Origin: an uncultured Candidatus Melainabacteria bacterium
GTDB taxonomy: Bacteria > Cyanobacteriota > Vampirovibrionia > Gastranaerophilales > Gastranaerophilaceae
Length of the DNA stretch: 64,000 nucleotides
Direction: 5' to 3'
NCBI GenBank assembly: GCA_934754655.1
Contig: CAKVIC010000013.1
Location: 11,718 to 75,717, forward strand
The position numbers and the translations under genes were made by a program. Below, piece by piece: positions 25,199-33,066 of this stretch; the first letter of the stretch is position 1; the number at the start of each line of letters is the position of its first letter. The notes beneath the pieces were generated by a model that was given only the letters and a program-made list of their open reading frames with translations, had not been told where the DNA came from and searched no databases.

Positions 25199-26110
25199 AT
25201 GAAAAGAGCATTAATCATAATTTTTTCGTTTATAATTGCAACATTTGCAGTTTTTGGAGCGTCATACAAGGTTAATAAAAGCGGTAAAGTTGTTTCTCCA
25301 AGTGGAAAAGTGCAAACAAAATCAACTGTTTTAACTCCGAAAAATATTTATTCTAATTATCAAGCACGAAATTATGTTGCAAATCAACAGGTGTTAGTTA
25401 GCCAAACAGGTATTATTGATATAGTAATGGATTTTTCAGGGAGTATGTATAATTGGGTTCAGGTTTCAAAGTATTCTATGAAATCAATTGTTGCCCAGCT
25501 TCCTGCCTCTACAAAAATCGGGTTAAGGGTTTTTGGGCATGATAATGGATTAAATCCTTATGATAGCAATATTTCGTTAAGCAAAGTAAAGAAAATTGCA
25601 AAATCTGAAAAAGGCAAATATAAAGTAACAACAACGCAAGATAAGTTTTTAGGAAACACGCGTGGTGGCTGTTCTGCGACTTCGCAAATTGTTCCGGTGA
25701 TGACTTCTAATTCTGTCGCTTTAATTAATGGTATGCAAAAAGTTAATTTAGGTGGTTCAACTCCGCTTACTTTAGCATTAAAAATGGCTGTTGATACTGA
25801 TTTAAGAAGCATTCCTACTTCTATTTCAAAAAAAATCGTACTTATAACTGATGGTGATGAAAATTGTGGCGGTGATCCTTGCGCTTTTGCAAAGGATTTA
25901 GTTAAAAAAAGAAGTGATATAACTATTGATGTTGTGCTTGTTTCTTCAAATTCAAAAGCTTTAAAATGTGTGGCTGATATTACAGGTGGAAAAATGTATA
26001 CAACAAGTAATGTGGATTCGTTCGCTGATATTATGACAACAACTCTTAAAGATGCTCCACAAAATGCACAAACAGAGCCTGCGCAACAATATGAATATGT
26101 TCCTTATTAA
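25199..26110 (+). CDS. secreted von Willebrand A protein with complete MIDAS
   Basis: 303 residues with a signal peptide (cleavage near residue 20, VFGAS). The vWA domain begins IIDIVMDFSGSM with DxSGS at about residues 78-82, contains GSTPLTLAL (the Thr ligand region) and KIVLITDGDENCGGDPC (the Asp ligand). The cysteines in the last motif suggest a disulfide outside the cytoplasm. Such domains resemble those in YfbK and calcium-activated channel-like proteins. Last gene of the operon; a second, anchored vWA protein is upstream at 21140. Confidence 0.85.
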   Translation: MKRALIIIFSFIIATFAVFGASYKVNKSGKVVSPSGKVQTKSTVLTPKNIYSNYQARNYVANQQVLVSQTGIIDIVMDFSGSMYNWVQVSKYSMKSIVAQLPASTKIGLRVFGHDNGLNPYDSNISLSKVKKIAKSEKGKYKVTTTQDKFLGNTRGGCSATSQIVPVMTSNSVALINGMQKVNLGGSTPLTLALKMAVDTDLRSIPTSISKKIVLITDGDENCGGDPCAFAKDLVKKRSDITIDVVLVSSNSKALKCVADITGGKMYTTSNVDSFADIMTTTLKDAPQNAQTEPAQQYEYVPY

Positions 26111-26187
26111 TTGATTCCCCAAAGGGTCGATGTACAAGGCTGACAGATTCAACTATGATAATGATAAGGTATATAAGGTTTGTGTAA

Positions 26188-27456
26188 ATGTATAATTTAT
26201 TTAGAACATTAATATTGTTTATTTCAATGAGTATTTTGTTCTTCGCGTTGATATCACCAATACTCTTGGAAAACGTTACGCTTCATTTATACGATGCTTT
26301 AATAATTACTTTTTATGTAATAGCTAGTAATATTGTAATAAGATTTGTAAGTATTCATGAATCGAAAAAAATGGAAGAAAAGATTCTGTTACAATATTCT
26401 CAAATGCAGGCTATTTTAAATAATTCACCGTTGTTCATTTATTTGAAAGATTTAGATGGAACTATTTTGCTTGCAAATAAAAAATTGTATGAGTATTTTA
26501 ATAAAAATGTTAAAAATATTGTTGGCATAAAAGCTCAAGATTTGTTTATTAATAATGAAACGATTTTGGATGAAGATAAAATCGTTTATGAAACTAAACA
26601 ACCTTTAGTACTAGAAAAACAACTAGAAATAGCGAATGGACAACAAGTTTGGTATAAAATAGCAAAAGTTCCGCTTGTCAACAAGTGGGGGCATCCGACA
26701 AGCTATGTAGTAATATTAAAAGATATTGATATGGAAAAAGAGCTTGAAAATAGAAAAGAAACTTTTGTTGCGACATTAACTCACGATTTGAAAACTCCGA
26801 CCGTTGCTCAAATAAAGGTTTTAGATTTATTGTTAAATGATACTTTTGGTAAGTTAAATAATGAACAAAAAGATATGCTTTGTCAAATTAAAAGTTCTTG
26901 TAAATATATGTATGATTTAATTTTCACGATACTTGATACTTATATGTTTGAAAATGGTCAAATTAAGATAAAAGAAGATTATTTTAATATCGTTGAATTA
27001 ATAAATGTCACGATGAAAGAACTTTTGAGTTTATCAATTGAAAAAAATCAAAATGTAAATTTTATAAATAATTTAAATACTGAAATTATCTATGCAGATA
27101 AAGCTCAAATAAAACGTGTTATTGTAAATCTTTTGTCAAATGCGATTACTTATGGCTTTAAAGAAACTGATGTGAATATAGTGTTATCAGAAACTGATTC
27201 TGAAATCAAATGCCACATTGACAATAAAGCTTGTCCAATTAAACAAGAGTTGTTGGATGATATTTTTCTTAAATTTAAAACTGCAGAAAATGCAAAATTT
27301 CAAAAAACACAAAATGGCTTAGGACTGTATTTATCTAAACAAATTATTTCGGCTCATAATGGCTCAATTACGGTGTCATGTAATAAAGATGGTGTATGTG
27401 TTTTTGAATTCACTATTCCTAAAACAATGGCAAAAATCGAAACACATTCTTCATAA
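26188..27456 (+). CDS. membrane PAS-domain sensor histidine kinase
   Basis: 422 residues: two membrane helices (about 7-55) with a short outside loop, a PAS domain (about 65-185), a HisKA domain with H-box THDLKTP (His near residue 200), and HATPase with N-box NLLSNAITYG, G2 NGLGLYLS. The ATP lid lacks an obvious DxGxG G1 motif (HIDNKACPI instead), which may lower activity. It starts 77 bp after the vWA operon and may respond to envelope state. No response regulator is adjacent. Confidence 0.88.
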   Translation: MYNLFRTLILFISMSILFFALISPILLENVTLHLYDALIITFYVIASNIVIRFVSIHESKKMEEKILLQYSQMQAILNNSPLFIYLKDLDGTILLANKKLYEYFNKNVKNIVGIKAQDLFINNETILDEDKIVYETKQPLVLEKQLEIANGQQVWYKIAKVPLVNKWGHPTSYVVILKDIDMEKELENRKETFVATLTHDLKTPTVAQIKVLDLLLNDTFGKLNNEQKDMLCQIKSSCKYMYDLIFTILDTYMFENGQIKIKEDYFNIVELINVTMKELLSLSIEKNQNVNFINNLNTEIIYADKAQIKRVIVNLLSNAITYGFKETDVNIVLSETDSEIKCHIDNKACPIKQELLDDIFLKFKTAENAKFQKTQNGLGLYLSKQIISAHNGSITVSCNKDGVCVFEFTIPKTMAKIETHSS

Positions 27457-27498
27457 ATTTGACTCCTGTGTTATAATAAACAAAAAAGGAGTTTTAAA

Positions 27499-28677
27499 AT
27501 GAGACGTGCGATTATAGTTGTAATTGATTCAATGGGAATTGGTGCAATGCCAGATTGCCGAGATTTCAATGATGTTGAAACTTGTAATACTCTAAAAAAT
27601 GTTTGTGAATTTAATTCGGGCTTAGATGTTCCGACGCTTGAAGCGATGGGTTTGGGAAATATTCAAGATTTTGAAGGGATTCAAAAAACAGCCACTCCAA
27701 TTGCACAATATGGGACTTTGCAAGAAAAATCAAAAGGCAAAGATACTACTACCGGACATTGGGAGATTGCTGGTTTGGTTTCAGAAAAACCTTTTGCAAC
27801 TTTTCCAAATGGTTTTGGCGAAGATTTGATAAACAAATTTATTGAAGCAACAAATTGCGGTGGTGTGTTGGCGAATCGCCCAGCAAGCGGTACCGCAATT
27901 ATTGAAGAGATGAACGAAATACATCATCAAACAAAGTTCCCAATTGTATATACAAGTGCTGATAGCGTTTTTCAAATCGCGCTTGATACGGATTTAATTC
28001 CGCTAGAAACTTTGTATGACTGGTGTAAAATTGCTCGTAGAATCCTTGATGAAGGACAATATAATGTTGCGCGTGTAATTGCTCGTCCTTATAAAATTAT
28101 TGATGGAAAACCAATTCGGATTTCAAAAGATAGACGTGATTATTCAATGCAACCTCCTAAAGACACGATATTGGATTTTGTAAAAAATTCTGGCGCTAGA
28201 GTTATTGGAATCGGAAAAATAGAAGATATTTTTTCTAAAAAAGGCATAACTCATGCTATTCATACTGGTTCAAATAAAGAAGGCTTGGAATTAACGATAA
28301 AAGCTCTGAATGGGTCTTTAGATTTAGCTTCAATTGAATACGAAGGATTAAATATAACAGATTTTGAGCGAGAAATTATTTTTACAAACCTTGTTGATAC
28401 TGATATGTTGTACGGTCACAGAAACGATGCGAAAGGTTATGGACAGGCAATAGAGGAAATTGATTCATATTTAGAAAAAATCTTGCCATTAATTACTTCT
28501 GATGATTTGTTGATAATAACAGCAGACCACGGTTGTGATCCAACCGTTGCAGGAACTGACCATACTCGTGAATTTGTACCGGTACTTTACTATTCGCCAA
28601 GCTTAAAGCCTGCTGATTTAGGTTTGACATTGGGTTTTGATTCAATTTCTGAAAAAATTAAAAATTGGTTGTATTAA
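27499..28677 (+). CDS. deoB: phosphopentomutase
   Basis: 392-residue alkaline-phosphatase-superfamily enzyme interconverting ribose 1- and 5-phosphate (and deoxyribose forms) in nucleoside salvage. Visible: N-terminal DSMGIGAMPD with the metal Asp, KGKDTTTGHWEIAG with the phosphorylated Thr, TADHGCDPT and DHTREFVP metal ligands. Length matches the family. TATAAT (27470-27475) and AAGGAG precede the ATG. Cytoplasmic, Mn2+-dependent. Confidence 0.96.
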   Translation: MRRAIIVVIDSMGIGAMPDCRDFNDVETCNTLKNVCEFNSGLDVPTLEAMGLGNIQDFEGIQKTATPIAQYGTLQEKSKGKDTTTGHWEIAGLVSEKPFATFPNGFGEDLINKFIEATNCGGVLANRPASGTAIIEEMNEIHHQTKFPIVYTSADSVFQIALDTDLIPLETLYDWCKIARRILDEGQYNVARVIARPYKIIDGKPIRISKDRRDYSMQPPKDTILDFVKNSGARVIGIGKIEDIFSKKGITHAIHTGSNKEGLELTIKALNGSLDLASIEYEGLNITDFEREIIFTNLVDTDMLYGHRNDAKGYGQAIEEIDSYLEKILPLITSDDLLIITADHGCDPTVAGTDHTREFVPVLYYSPSLKPADLGLTLGFDSISEKIKNWLY

Positions 28678-28752
28678 AACGGTAAATTTGTAGTATAATG
28701 TAATTGCTCGACATTGAGCTTAAGTAGTTAGATATGAATAAAGGAGAAAAAA

Positions 28753-28929
28753 ATGAAAGTTACAATTAATGATTCTTGTATAGGTTGTGGCGCATGCGAA
28801 TCTATTTGCGATGCTGTTTTTGAAGTTTCTGATGTTGCATCAGTTAAAGAAGAAGGCGTTGCAGGCCACGAAGATTGTGTAAAAGAAGCAGTTGATGCAT
28901 GCCCAGTAGGCGCTATCGAAGCTGAATAG
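28753..28929 (+). CDS. 4Fe-4S ferredoxin
   Basis: 58 residues from ATG 28753 (AAGGAG 8 nt before). Motif CIGCGACESIC near the N-terminus, CVKEAVDACPVGAIE at the C-terminus. The Cys at DACPVGAI completes one [4Fe-4S] site with the first three cysteines; the other two cysteines, as in related one-cluster ferredoxins, probably form a disulfide. It is an acidic electron carrier of anaerobic metabolism. Stands alone between deoB and cassette 2. Confidence 0.93.
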   Translation: MKVTINDSCIGCGACESICDAVFEVSDVASVKEEGVAGHEDCVKEAVDACPVGAIEAE

Positions 28930-29191
28930 TTAGATGATGTGTGGAAATTTTTAAATTTTTCCGCAGTTTCAGATTTTAAAGATAAAAGGGTGACAAAATT
29001 AAACCTAAAATGAATAATGTAAAATTTTGGGGTATTAATTGAGAAGTCACTCTTTTTTTGTAAGCGTTTATTTTTTCTGTTATGCTGAATTTATTTCAGG
29101 ATTTGGCAAGTGAACTGGGGTTAATTCTGGTAGATTATTTGCTTGGCGCAAAGGCTCTATACCGGTAAGGGCATTAACAAGAACTCCTAAA

Positions 29192-29428
29192 TTGGGTATT
29201 TTAGCTCTTGGCGCAGTTGAAGGTATAGATGTTTTATCAGATGTTGCAAATGGTGAAAATATTTTTGAAGCAACCGCAAAATCTGCAACAAATCTTTTAG
29301 GTTCAATCACTTTGTCAGGTTATTGTGGTGCAATAGGATCTAAAATGTTTGGAGTTACTGGTTCTATGTTAGGAACTGGTATTGGAAATTTTGCTAATAA
29401 CAAACTTAATAATATGTTTTTTAATTAA
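29192..29428 (+). CDS. gene B copy 2, glycine-zipper small protein
   Basis: The frame is open from 29114 to 29428; TTG 29192 is the only plausible start before the core and has no clear ribosome site, so translation is uncertain. The product (78 residues from the TTG) has an acidic first half (EGIDVLSDVANGE) and a hydrophobic, glycine-rich second half (SITLSGYCGAIGSKMFG, then GSMLGTGIGNFANN), the pattern of membrane-inserting glycine zippers. Most differences from copy 3 are at third codon positions, which argues for protein-level selection. Ends 10 bp from gene A, tail to tail. Function unknown. Confidence 0.55.
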   Translation: MGILALGAVEGIDVLSDVANGENIFEATAKSATNLLGSITLSGYCGAIGSKMFGVTGSMLGTGIGNFANNKLNNMFFN

Positions 29429-29438
29429 AACTAAAAAA

Positions 29439-29762
29439 TTATAAATTCTTAAAAAATATTAAATCTTCTTTAAAAGCATCAAGACTTTTAATGCTTATAA
29501 ATCCACGCACCGCATTCATTGTATCAATTGCATCTTGTTTTGATATACTTTTCCATAAAATAACATCATCCATCAACCACTCAAACCATTCTGATGTGAC
29601 ATTTCCTCGCTTTTTATACATCTTTTCAGCCATATCATAATATCCTTTATTAATTTTTTTGAATGCTAGTTGGTTGTTAGAAATGCTAGTATGTTCGCTG
29701 GCGTTACGTTTTGTGTTATACAAGTTTTGATTTTTTATTGCAGGATTAAACCCAATTTTCAT
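29439..29762 (-). CDS. gene A copy 2, cassette-associated small protein
   Basis: 107 residues; same N-terminus as the other two copies (MKIGFNPAIKNQNLYNTKRN) and ASEHTSISNNQLAFKK, then YYDMAEKMYKKRG and KQDAIDTMNAVRGF. The C-terminal 40 residues are variable between copies. Own -10 (ATATAATTT on the minus strand) and an AGGGTG site before ATG. Soluble, basic to neutral. Unknown function; convergent partner of gene B. Confidence 0.7.
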   Translation of the reverse strand: MKIGFNPAIKNQNLYNTKRNASEHTSISNNQLAFKKINKGYYDMAEKMYKKRGNVTSEWFEWLMDDVILWKSISKQDAIDTMNAVRGFISIKSLDAFKEDLIFFKNL

Positions 29763-29821
29763 TAATACACCCTTCGTTTGTTTTTTAACACGAAAATTAT
29801 ATCATAAAAAGGTTAAAATAA

Positions 29822-29905
29822 ATAACCTGCTTAGCGCAAAGGTCAACGCTGGCAAGATGCTGAAACGAGTGACTCATGACAAAAAACACAATTGGCGCAA
29901 AAGGG
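29822..29905. repeat. dispersed cassette-flanking repeat
   Basis: Contains CTGCTTAGCGCAAAGG, CGCTGGCAAGATGCTGAAAC, GAGTGACTCATGACAAA and AACACAATTGGCGCAAA. The block is found almost intact, inverted, at 57330-57412 beside copy 3. Non-coding. Confidence 0.6.
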
Positions 29906-29924
29906 GTAGGCTTTTTTCGCATGC

Positions 29925-30198
29925 TATAATGAGGATGTGGAAAAAGTCGAAAAATGACAGGCGGGAGCGGGAGTTGCGTAGCAACTCATTCCCGCAATTT
30001 TTCGAACAATTCTTGGTTATCGGCGTTAAACGAGTTTTGGATTGCTTTCGCAATCCTACCACTCTCTGCCGATAATCCGCTTTTTAAAATCCGACCTAAG
30101 GTGTGTGAAAGTCAGGTCGTGTGCTGGATAGCACACAACCTGACTTGAAACCGTTCCCCAGAGTTTGCAGGGAAAACAATAGTTTTTCCGCAAACTCT
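29925..30198 (+). ncRNA. candidate structured RNA, four successive hairpins
   Basis: An extended -10 (TGCTATAAT, 29922-29930) precedes about 260 nt that fold into perfect stems: CGAAAAAT 29948-29955 with 29997-30004 enclosing GAGTTGC/GCAACTC; GGTTATCGGC 30015-30024 with 30068-30078 enclosing GGATTGC/GCAATCC; GTCAGGT..TGTGCT 30111-30125 with 30130-30144; AGAGTTTGC 30160-30168 with 30190-30198. GC content is far above the surroundings. Short overlapping frames on both strands look non-coding. It matches no RNA I recognise (not tmRNA or RNase P); strand is favoured by the promoter only, as a minus-strand T-rich end also exists near 29940. Confidence 0.5.
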
Positions 30199-30202
30199 AA
30201 TT

Positions 30203-30265
30203 GTAACAATTTCTTAACAATATAAAGCAAATTTAGCAATTTTTTGATGAATTTTGCGTTTATAT
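30203..30265 (+). promoter_or_regulatory. regulon promoter with tandem boxes
   Basis: GTAACA (30203-30208) and TTAACA (30214-30219), 11 bp apart, then 16 bp, GCAATT (30236-30241), 18 bp, TTATAT (30260-30265). An AAAGCAAATTTAGCAATTTT spacer closely resembles the one at 19737-19752. Drives 30294-31639. Confidence 0.62.
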
Positions 30266-30293
30266 TAGTATACTAGTAGTGTAAAGGTTTATT

Positions 30294-31193
30294 ATGACAA
30301 ATTCATTTCCAAACATTAATCCACAATGTCCAACAAATTATTCTGGAGTAACGATTCAGATTACTAGTCCCACGGTTAATGCTGGTGTTCCGGGAATGCC
30401 ACCACAATTAAATTCGTCTGCTCCTCAAGGCGTGATTAATTCACCTTATACTACAAATCCAATGCCACAGTTACCGCCTGTATCAATGGTATCAAATGGA
30501 CAAAACGGCATTCCACAACAGGTGCCTTATCAAAATAATATGCAAACTTACCCTGCGCAATATTATTTAAATAATTATAATTATGCGCAACCTCAACAAC
30601 CAGTAATGCAGCCACAAATTCAACCAATGAATAATGGCAATGGTCAAATAACTTTAACTAATGATATTAATAATACAGCAGGCGCGCAAAATCCAAGTTT
30701 GGAAACTTCTAAAGAGATTATTAATGAAATAAATAATAAAGTTGAGCAAGAAAAAGAGGCAGAAGAAAATGGTTCTAAAAAACGAATTGTTGCTTTAACA
30801 AATGATTATATTAAATCTTTAGAAAATTACTTAAATAATAATAATGATGAAATTAGAGTTATGGCTGCTAAGGAAGTCTTAACTAGATTAGATGAAGATA
30901 AGAATCGATTTGATGATCCTGCGCTTACAGCTTTGTTGAATAAAATGCTTCAAGACCCTAACGATACGGTTCGTTGGGCAGCATTAAGTGCTTTTTCTGC
31001 TAATTTGGCTAAAGGTGACGGTTTCACAGTTGAATTGATTCAAAAAATGCAAAATAATCCAAATTCTTCAAAAGAAGATGTGGTTGAAGCAGCTAATATT
31101 TTATTAAAATTATCTTCAACTCCTGATTATATAAATACAAAACAAGTTAATAAAAATAACATTCAACAAAGTGAAGAACAAGAGAATAAATAA
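30294..31193 (+). CDS. Pro/Gln/Asn-rich protein with C-terminal HEAT-like repeats
   Basis: 299 residues. The first 145 are low-complexity Pro/Gln/Asn/Tyr, then a Glu/Lys coiled-coil patch, then about 120 residues of HEAT/ARM-like helices (EIRVMAAKEVLTRLDED, DTVRWAALSAFSANLA). No signal peptide. It is the second HEAT-type protein under a regulon promoter (the other at 6791). It forms an operon with the membrane protein 31199-31639, 5 bp downstream. Role unknown; scaffold likely. Confidence 0.65.
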   Translation: MTNSFPNINPQCPTNYSGVTIQITSPTVNAGVPGMPPQLNSSAPQGVINSPYTTNPMPQLPPVSMVSNGQNGIPQQVPYQNNMQTYPAQYYLNNYNYAQPQQPVMQPQIQPMNNGNGQITLTNDINNTAGAQNPSLETSKEIINEINNKVEQEKEAEENGSKKRIVALTNDYIKSLENYLNNNNDEIRVMAAKEVLTRLDEDKNRFDDPALTALLNKMLQDPNDTVRWAALSAFSANLAKGDGFTVELIQKMQNNPNSSKEDVVEAANILLKLSSTPDYINTKQVNKNNIQQSEEQENK

Positions 31194-31198
31194 CTACA

Positions 31199-31639
31199 AT
31201 GTCAAAAATTACAGTATCAAAAATTGCATGTAAAACCATAGGTGTCGCAGGTTTAGGCTTGGGAATTGCAGACACTTTAAAAGGTGTTGGCAGATTTTCG
31301 ACGCGTGGTGCTGAAGATGCTGAAATTGAACATTTATATGATACTTTTGAAACTTCAAGAACTATAGAAAATGAAAGTGATTTAGCAAATTCTTTGCGTA
31401 AAAAAACTGCTGAATTTAGAGATGCTAATCCTTTACCACAAATTTGGGGAAAAATTAAAGGTGGAGCAAAGGGCATGGTTTATATGCTTGGTGTAAACCT
31501 GCCAATTTTGGCAAGTTCAGCTTTGGCGCTTGTTTGTAAAGGCTTTTGGTCAAAATTAGGCGCAGTAGGAGTTGGCGCATCCTTGTTATGGACAATATTG
31601 AAGGATGGCTTTGGGATTGGAAAGCCTAAACCTATTTAA
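31199..31639 (+). CDS. small membrane protein in operon with HEAT-like gene
   Basis: 146 residues, unknown family. An amphipathic N-terminus with TIGVAGLGLGIADTLKG, a charged middle, and two probable helices near the C-terminus (YMLGVNLPILASSALALVC and GAVGVGASLLWTILK). Starts 5 bp after the previous stop; its stop overlaps that of the convergent gene 31636-32037 by 4 bp. Location suggests it works with the HEAT-like protein at a membrane. Confidence 0.6.
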   Translation: MSKITVSKIACKTIGVAGLGLGIADTLKGVGRFSTRGAEDAEIEHLYDTFETSRTIENESDLANSLRKKTAEFRDANPLPQIWGKIKGGAKGMVYMLGVNLPILASSALALVCKGFWSKLGAVGVGASLLWTILKDGFGIGKPKPI

Positions 31640-32037
31640 TCGTTTTGCTTAAATTGGATTAGCTTTTTATTCTTCCCTAAGTACAATGGTACCAGAACTT
31701 CATGGCATAAATTTGTTTCATTAGGTTTTAAGATCGAGTTTTTTTTTACACCTAAATTATTATTCGAATTTTTTAGCATAAAAGGTGCAGATAAAAACAT
31801 TGTAAGAGTTGAAGCAAAAAACCCTAAAATACAAGCATTCAGCCAAGATTTTGTTGCGCAACGACCTATTGCAGTTGTAAAACCACCAACAGCAAGTGCA
31901 AGTCCGGTTGTACGTATAAATACGTCTTCAGGAGATTGCAACGATAAATTAATAGCTGGATATTGTTTTCTTTTATCCTGTGCTTTGTAAGAATTTTGAG
32001 TCTGTTTTTTGGTATAAATCGGAAGGATCATACGCAC
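31636..32037 (-). CDS. small membrane protein, unknown
   Basis: 133 residues. The N-terminal 35 are polar, then two hydrophobic segments (TTGLALAVGGFTTAIG and ACILGFFASTLTMFLSAPFML), then a Lys/Asn-rich tail. No homologue recognised. Upstream ATTATATATAATG gives a -10. Convergent with 31199-31639. Confidence 0.5.
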   Translation of the reverse strand: MRMILPIYTKKQTQNSYKAQDKRKQYPAINLSLQSPEDVFIRTTGLALAVGGFTTAIGRCATKSWLNACILGFFASTLTMFLSAPFMLKNSNNNLGVKKNSILKPNETNLCHEVLVPLYLGKNKKLIQFKQND

Positions 32038-32087
32038 ACACTTTCTTTTTCTACATTATATATAATAACTCATTTTTTATATTCTGT

Positions 32088-32120
32088 AAAGAGGGTGTTC
32101 AAATTTTGAACACCCTCTTT
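32088..32120 (-). terminator. long perfect hairpin, probable terminator
   Basis: A 16-bp arm (32088-32103) and its complement (32105-32120) built on GAGGGTGTTC / GAACACCCTC, with T-rich flanks on both sides. It lies just downstream of the 51-residue gene and upstream of the 31636-32037 gene, so it most likely terminates the former. Confidence 0.7.
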
Positions 32121-32156
32121 TATACCTCTCTCTTAAATTTTAGAACAGACGCCTTA

Positions 32157-32312
32157 TTATTTAATTGCTTGAAGTTTTGTTTGAACACCTGTTTCATTGT
32201 TAATGCTTACTGCGTTAGAAATAGCCATTGCTCGTCGTTTTTTGGCTCCTCTTAATATAAATTCAACACCACTAAAAGTATTATTATTTGGTGTAAAAAT
32301 CTTTTTTAACAT
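32157..32312 (-). CDS. 51-residue protein under regulon promoter
   Basis: A small frame with AAAGGA 9 nt before the ATG: 51 residues, MLKKIFTPNNNTFSGVEFIL at the N-terminus, then a basic stretch RGAKKRRAMA and a polar end. No signal peptide. It is bracketed by a sigma-28-like regulon promoter (32356-32415) and a terminator (32088-32120), so it is a complete transcription unit and very likely real. No family known. Confidence 0.65.
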   Translation of the reverse strand: MLKKIFTPNNNTFSGVEFILRGAKKRRAMAISNAVSINNETGVQTKLQAIK

Positions 32313-32355
32313 ATCCGCTTTGTCCTTTCGAATTGAATTATTTGCCGTAATATTT

Positions 32356-32415
32356 ATATCGGCATTTTTCCGAAAAACTTTAGGATTTTAAAAAGAATCG
32401 TTACAAATATTTACA
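32356..32415 (-). promoter_or_regulatory. regulon promoter with perfect sigma-28-like core
   Basis: On the minus strand TGTAAA (32410-32415), 4 bp, TGTAAC (32400-32405), 16 bp, CTAAAG (32378-32383); and TAAAGTTT (32375-32382), 11 bp, GCCGATAT (32356-32363). Nearly identical to the promoter at 14541-14617. Confidence 0.68.
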
Positions 32416-32469
32416 ATTTTAGACTGGGTGGATTTAAGAAACAAGTACGAAGTTATAATGCTAAAAAAT

Positions 32470-33048
32470 TTATATACAAATACTTTTTTTGTTAATATAT
32501 TCTAAAACTTTTTCTAAGGCTTTTGCTCTATGAGAAAGTTTATTTTTTTCATTCTCGCTTAGTTCTGCCATTGTTTTGTCAGAATTTTTTAACAAAAATA
32601 TTGGGTCATAGCCAAAACCGTTTATGCCACGTTGTTTTGTTACGATAGAACCTTCACAGACTCCTTTGTATGCAAATTCAACCTCTCCTTTGGGGTTGAT
32701 TAAGGTCATTGCGCAATTAAATTCAGCTTTGCGATTTTTACATCCTTCAAGTTCTTTTAAAACCCTGTCAATTCTTTTTTGTGGTGTTTCAGCATATCGT
32801 GCAGAATATATTCCAGGGGCGCCATTTAAAGCTTCTATGCATAAGCCGGAATCATCTGCAAGAGTCCACGTATGCGAAATTTCCCACGCAGATTTTGCTT
32901 TGATTAAAGAATTTTCTTCAAAAGTAAGTCCATTTTCTTCAGGGTCAAATCCTTTTGGTGGCAATATAAAATTAATTCCTGAATCTTTTACAATAAAATT
33001 CATTTCTTTTACTTTGTGTTCGTTAGATGTCGCTAAAACTATATCCAT
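32470..33048 (-). CDS. rdgB: XTP/dITP pyrophosphatase
   Basis: 192-residue Ham1/RdgB enzyme that removes non-canonical purine triphosphates. Motifs: TSNEHKVKE at the N-terminus, TLADDSGLCIEALNGAPGIY, GFGYDPIF and the C-terminal KLSHRAKAL. Length is typical. Located 18 bp downstream of the prenyltransferase gene on the same strand, with which it may be transcribed. Confidence 0.95.
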   Translation of the reverse strand: MDIVLATSNEHKVKEMNFIVKDSGINFILPPKGFDPEENGLTFEENSLIKAKSAWEISHTWTLADDSGLCIEALNGAPGIYSARYAETPQKRIDRVLKELEGCKNRKAEFNCAMTLINPKGEVEFAYKGVCEGSIVTKQRGINGFGYDPIFLLKNSDKTMAELSENEKNKLSHRAKALEKVLEYINKKSICI

Positions 33049-33066
33049 ATATTAATAATCTCCTAT

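Noticed and set aside
29857..30148. Short overlapping frames on both strands in the structured region
   Set aside because: Frames on both strands coincide with perfect stem-loops, lack ribosome sites and have no common composition; a structured RNA or element explains the region better.
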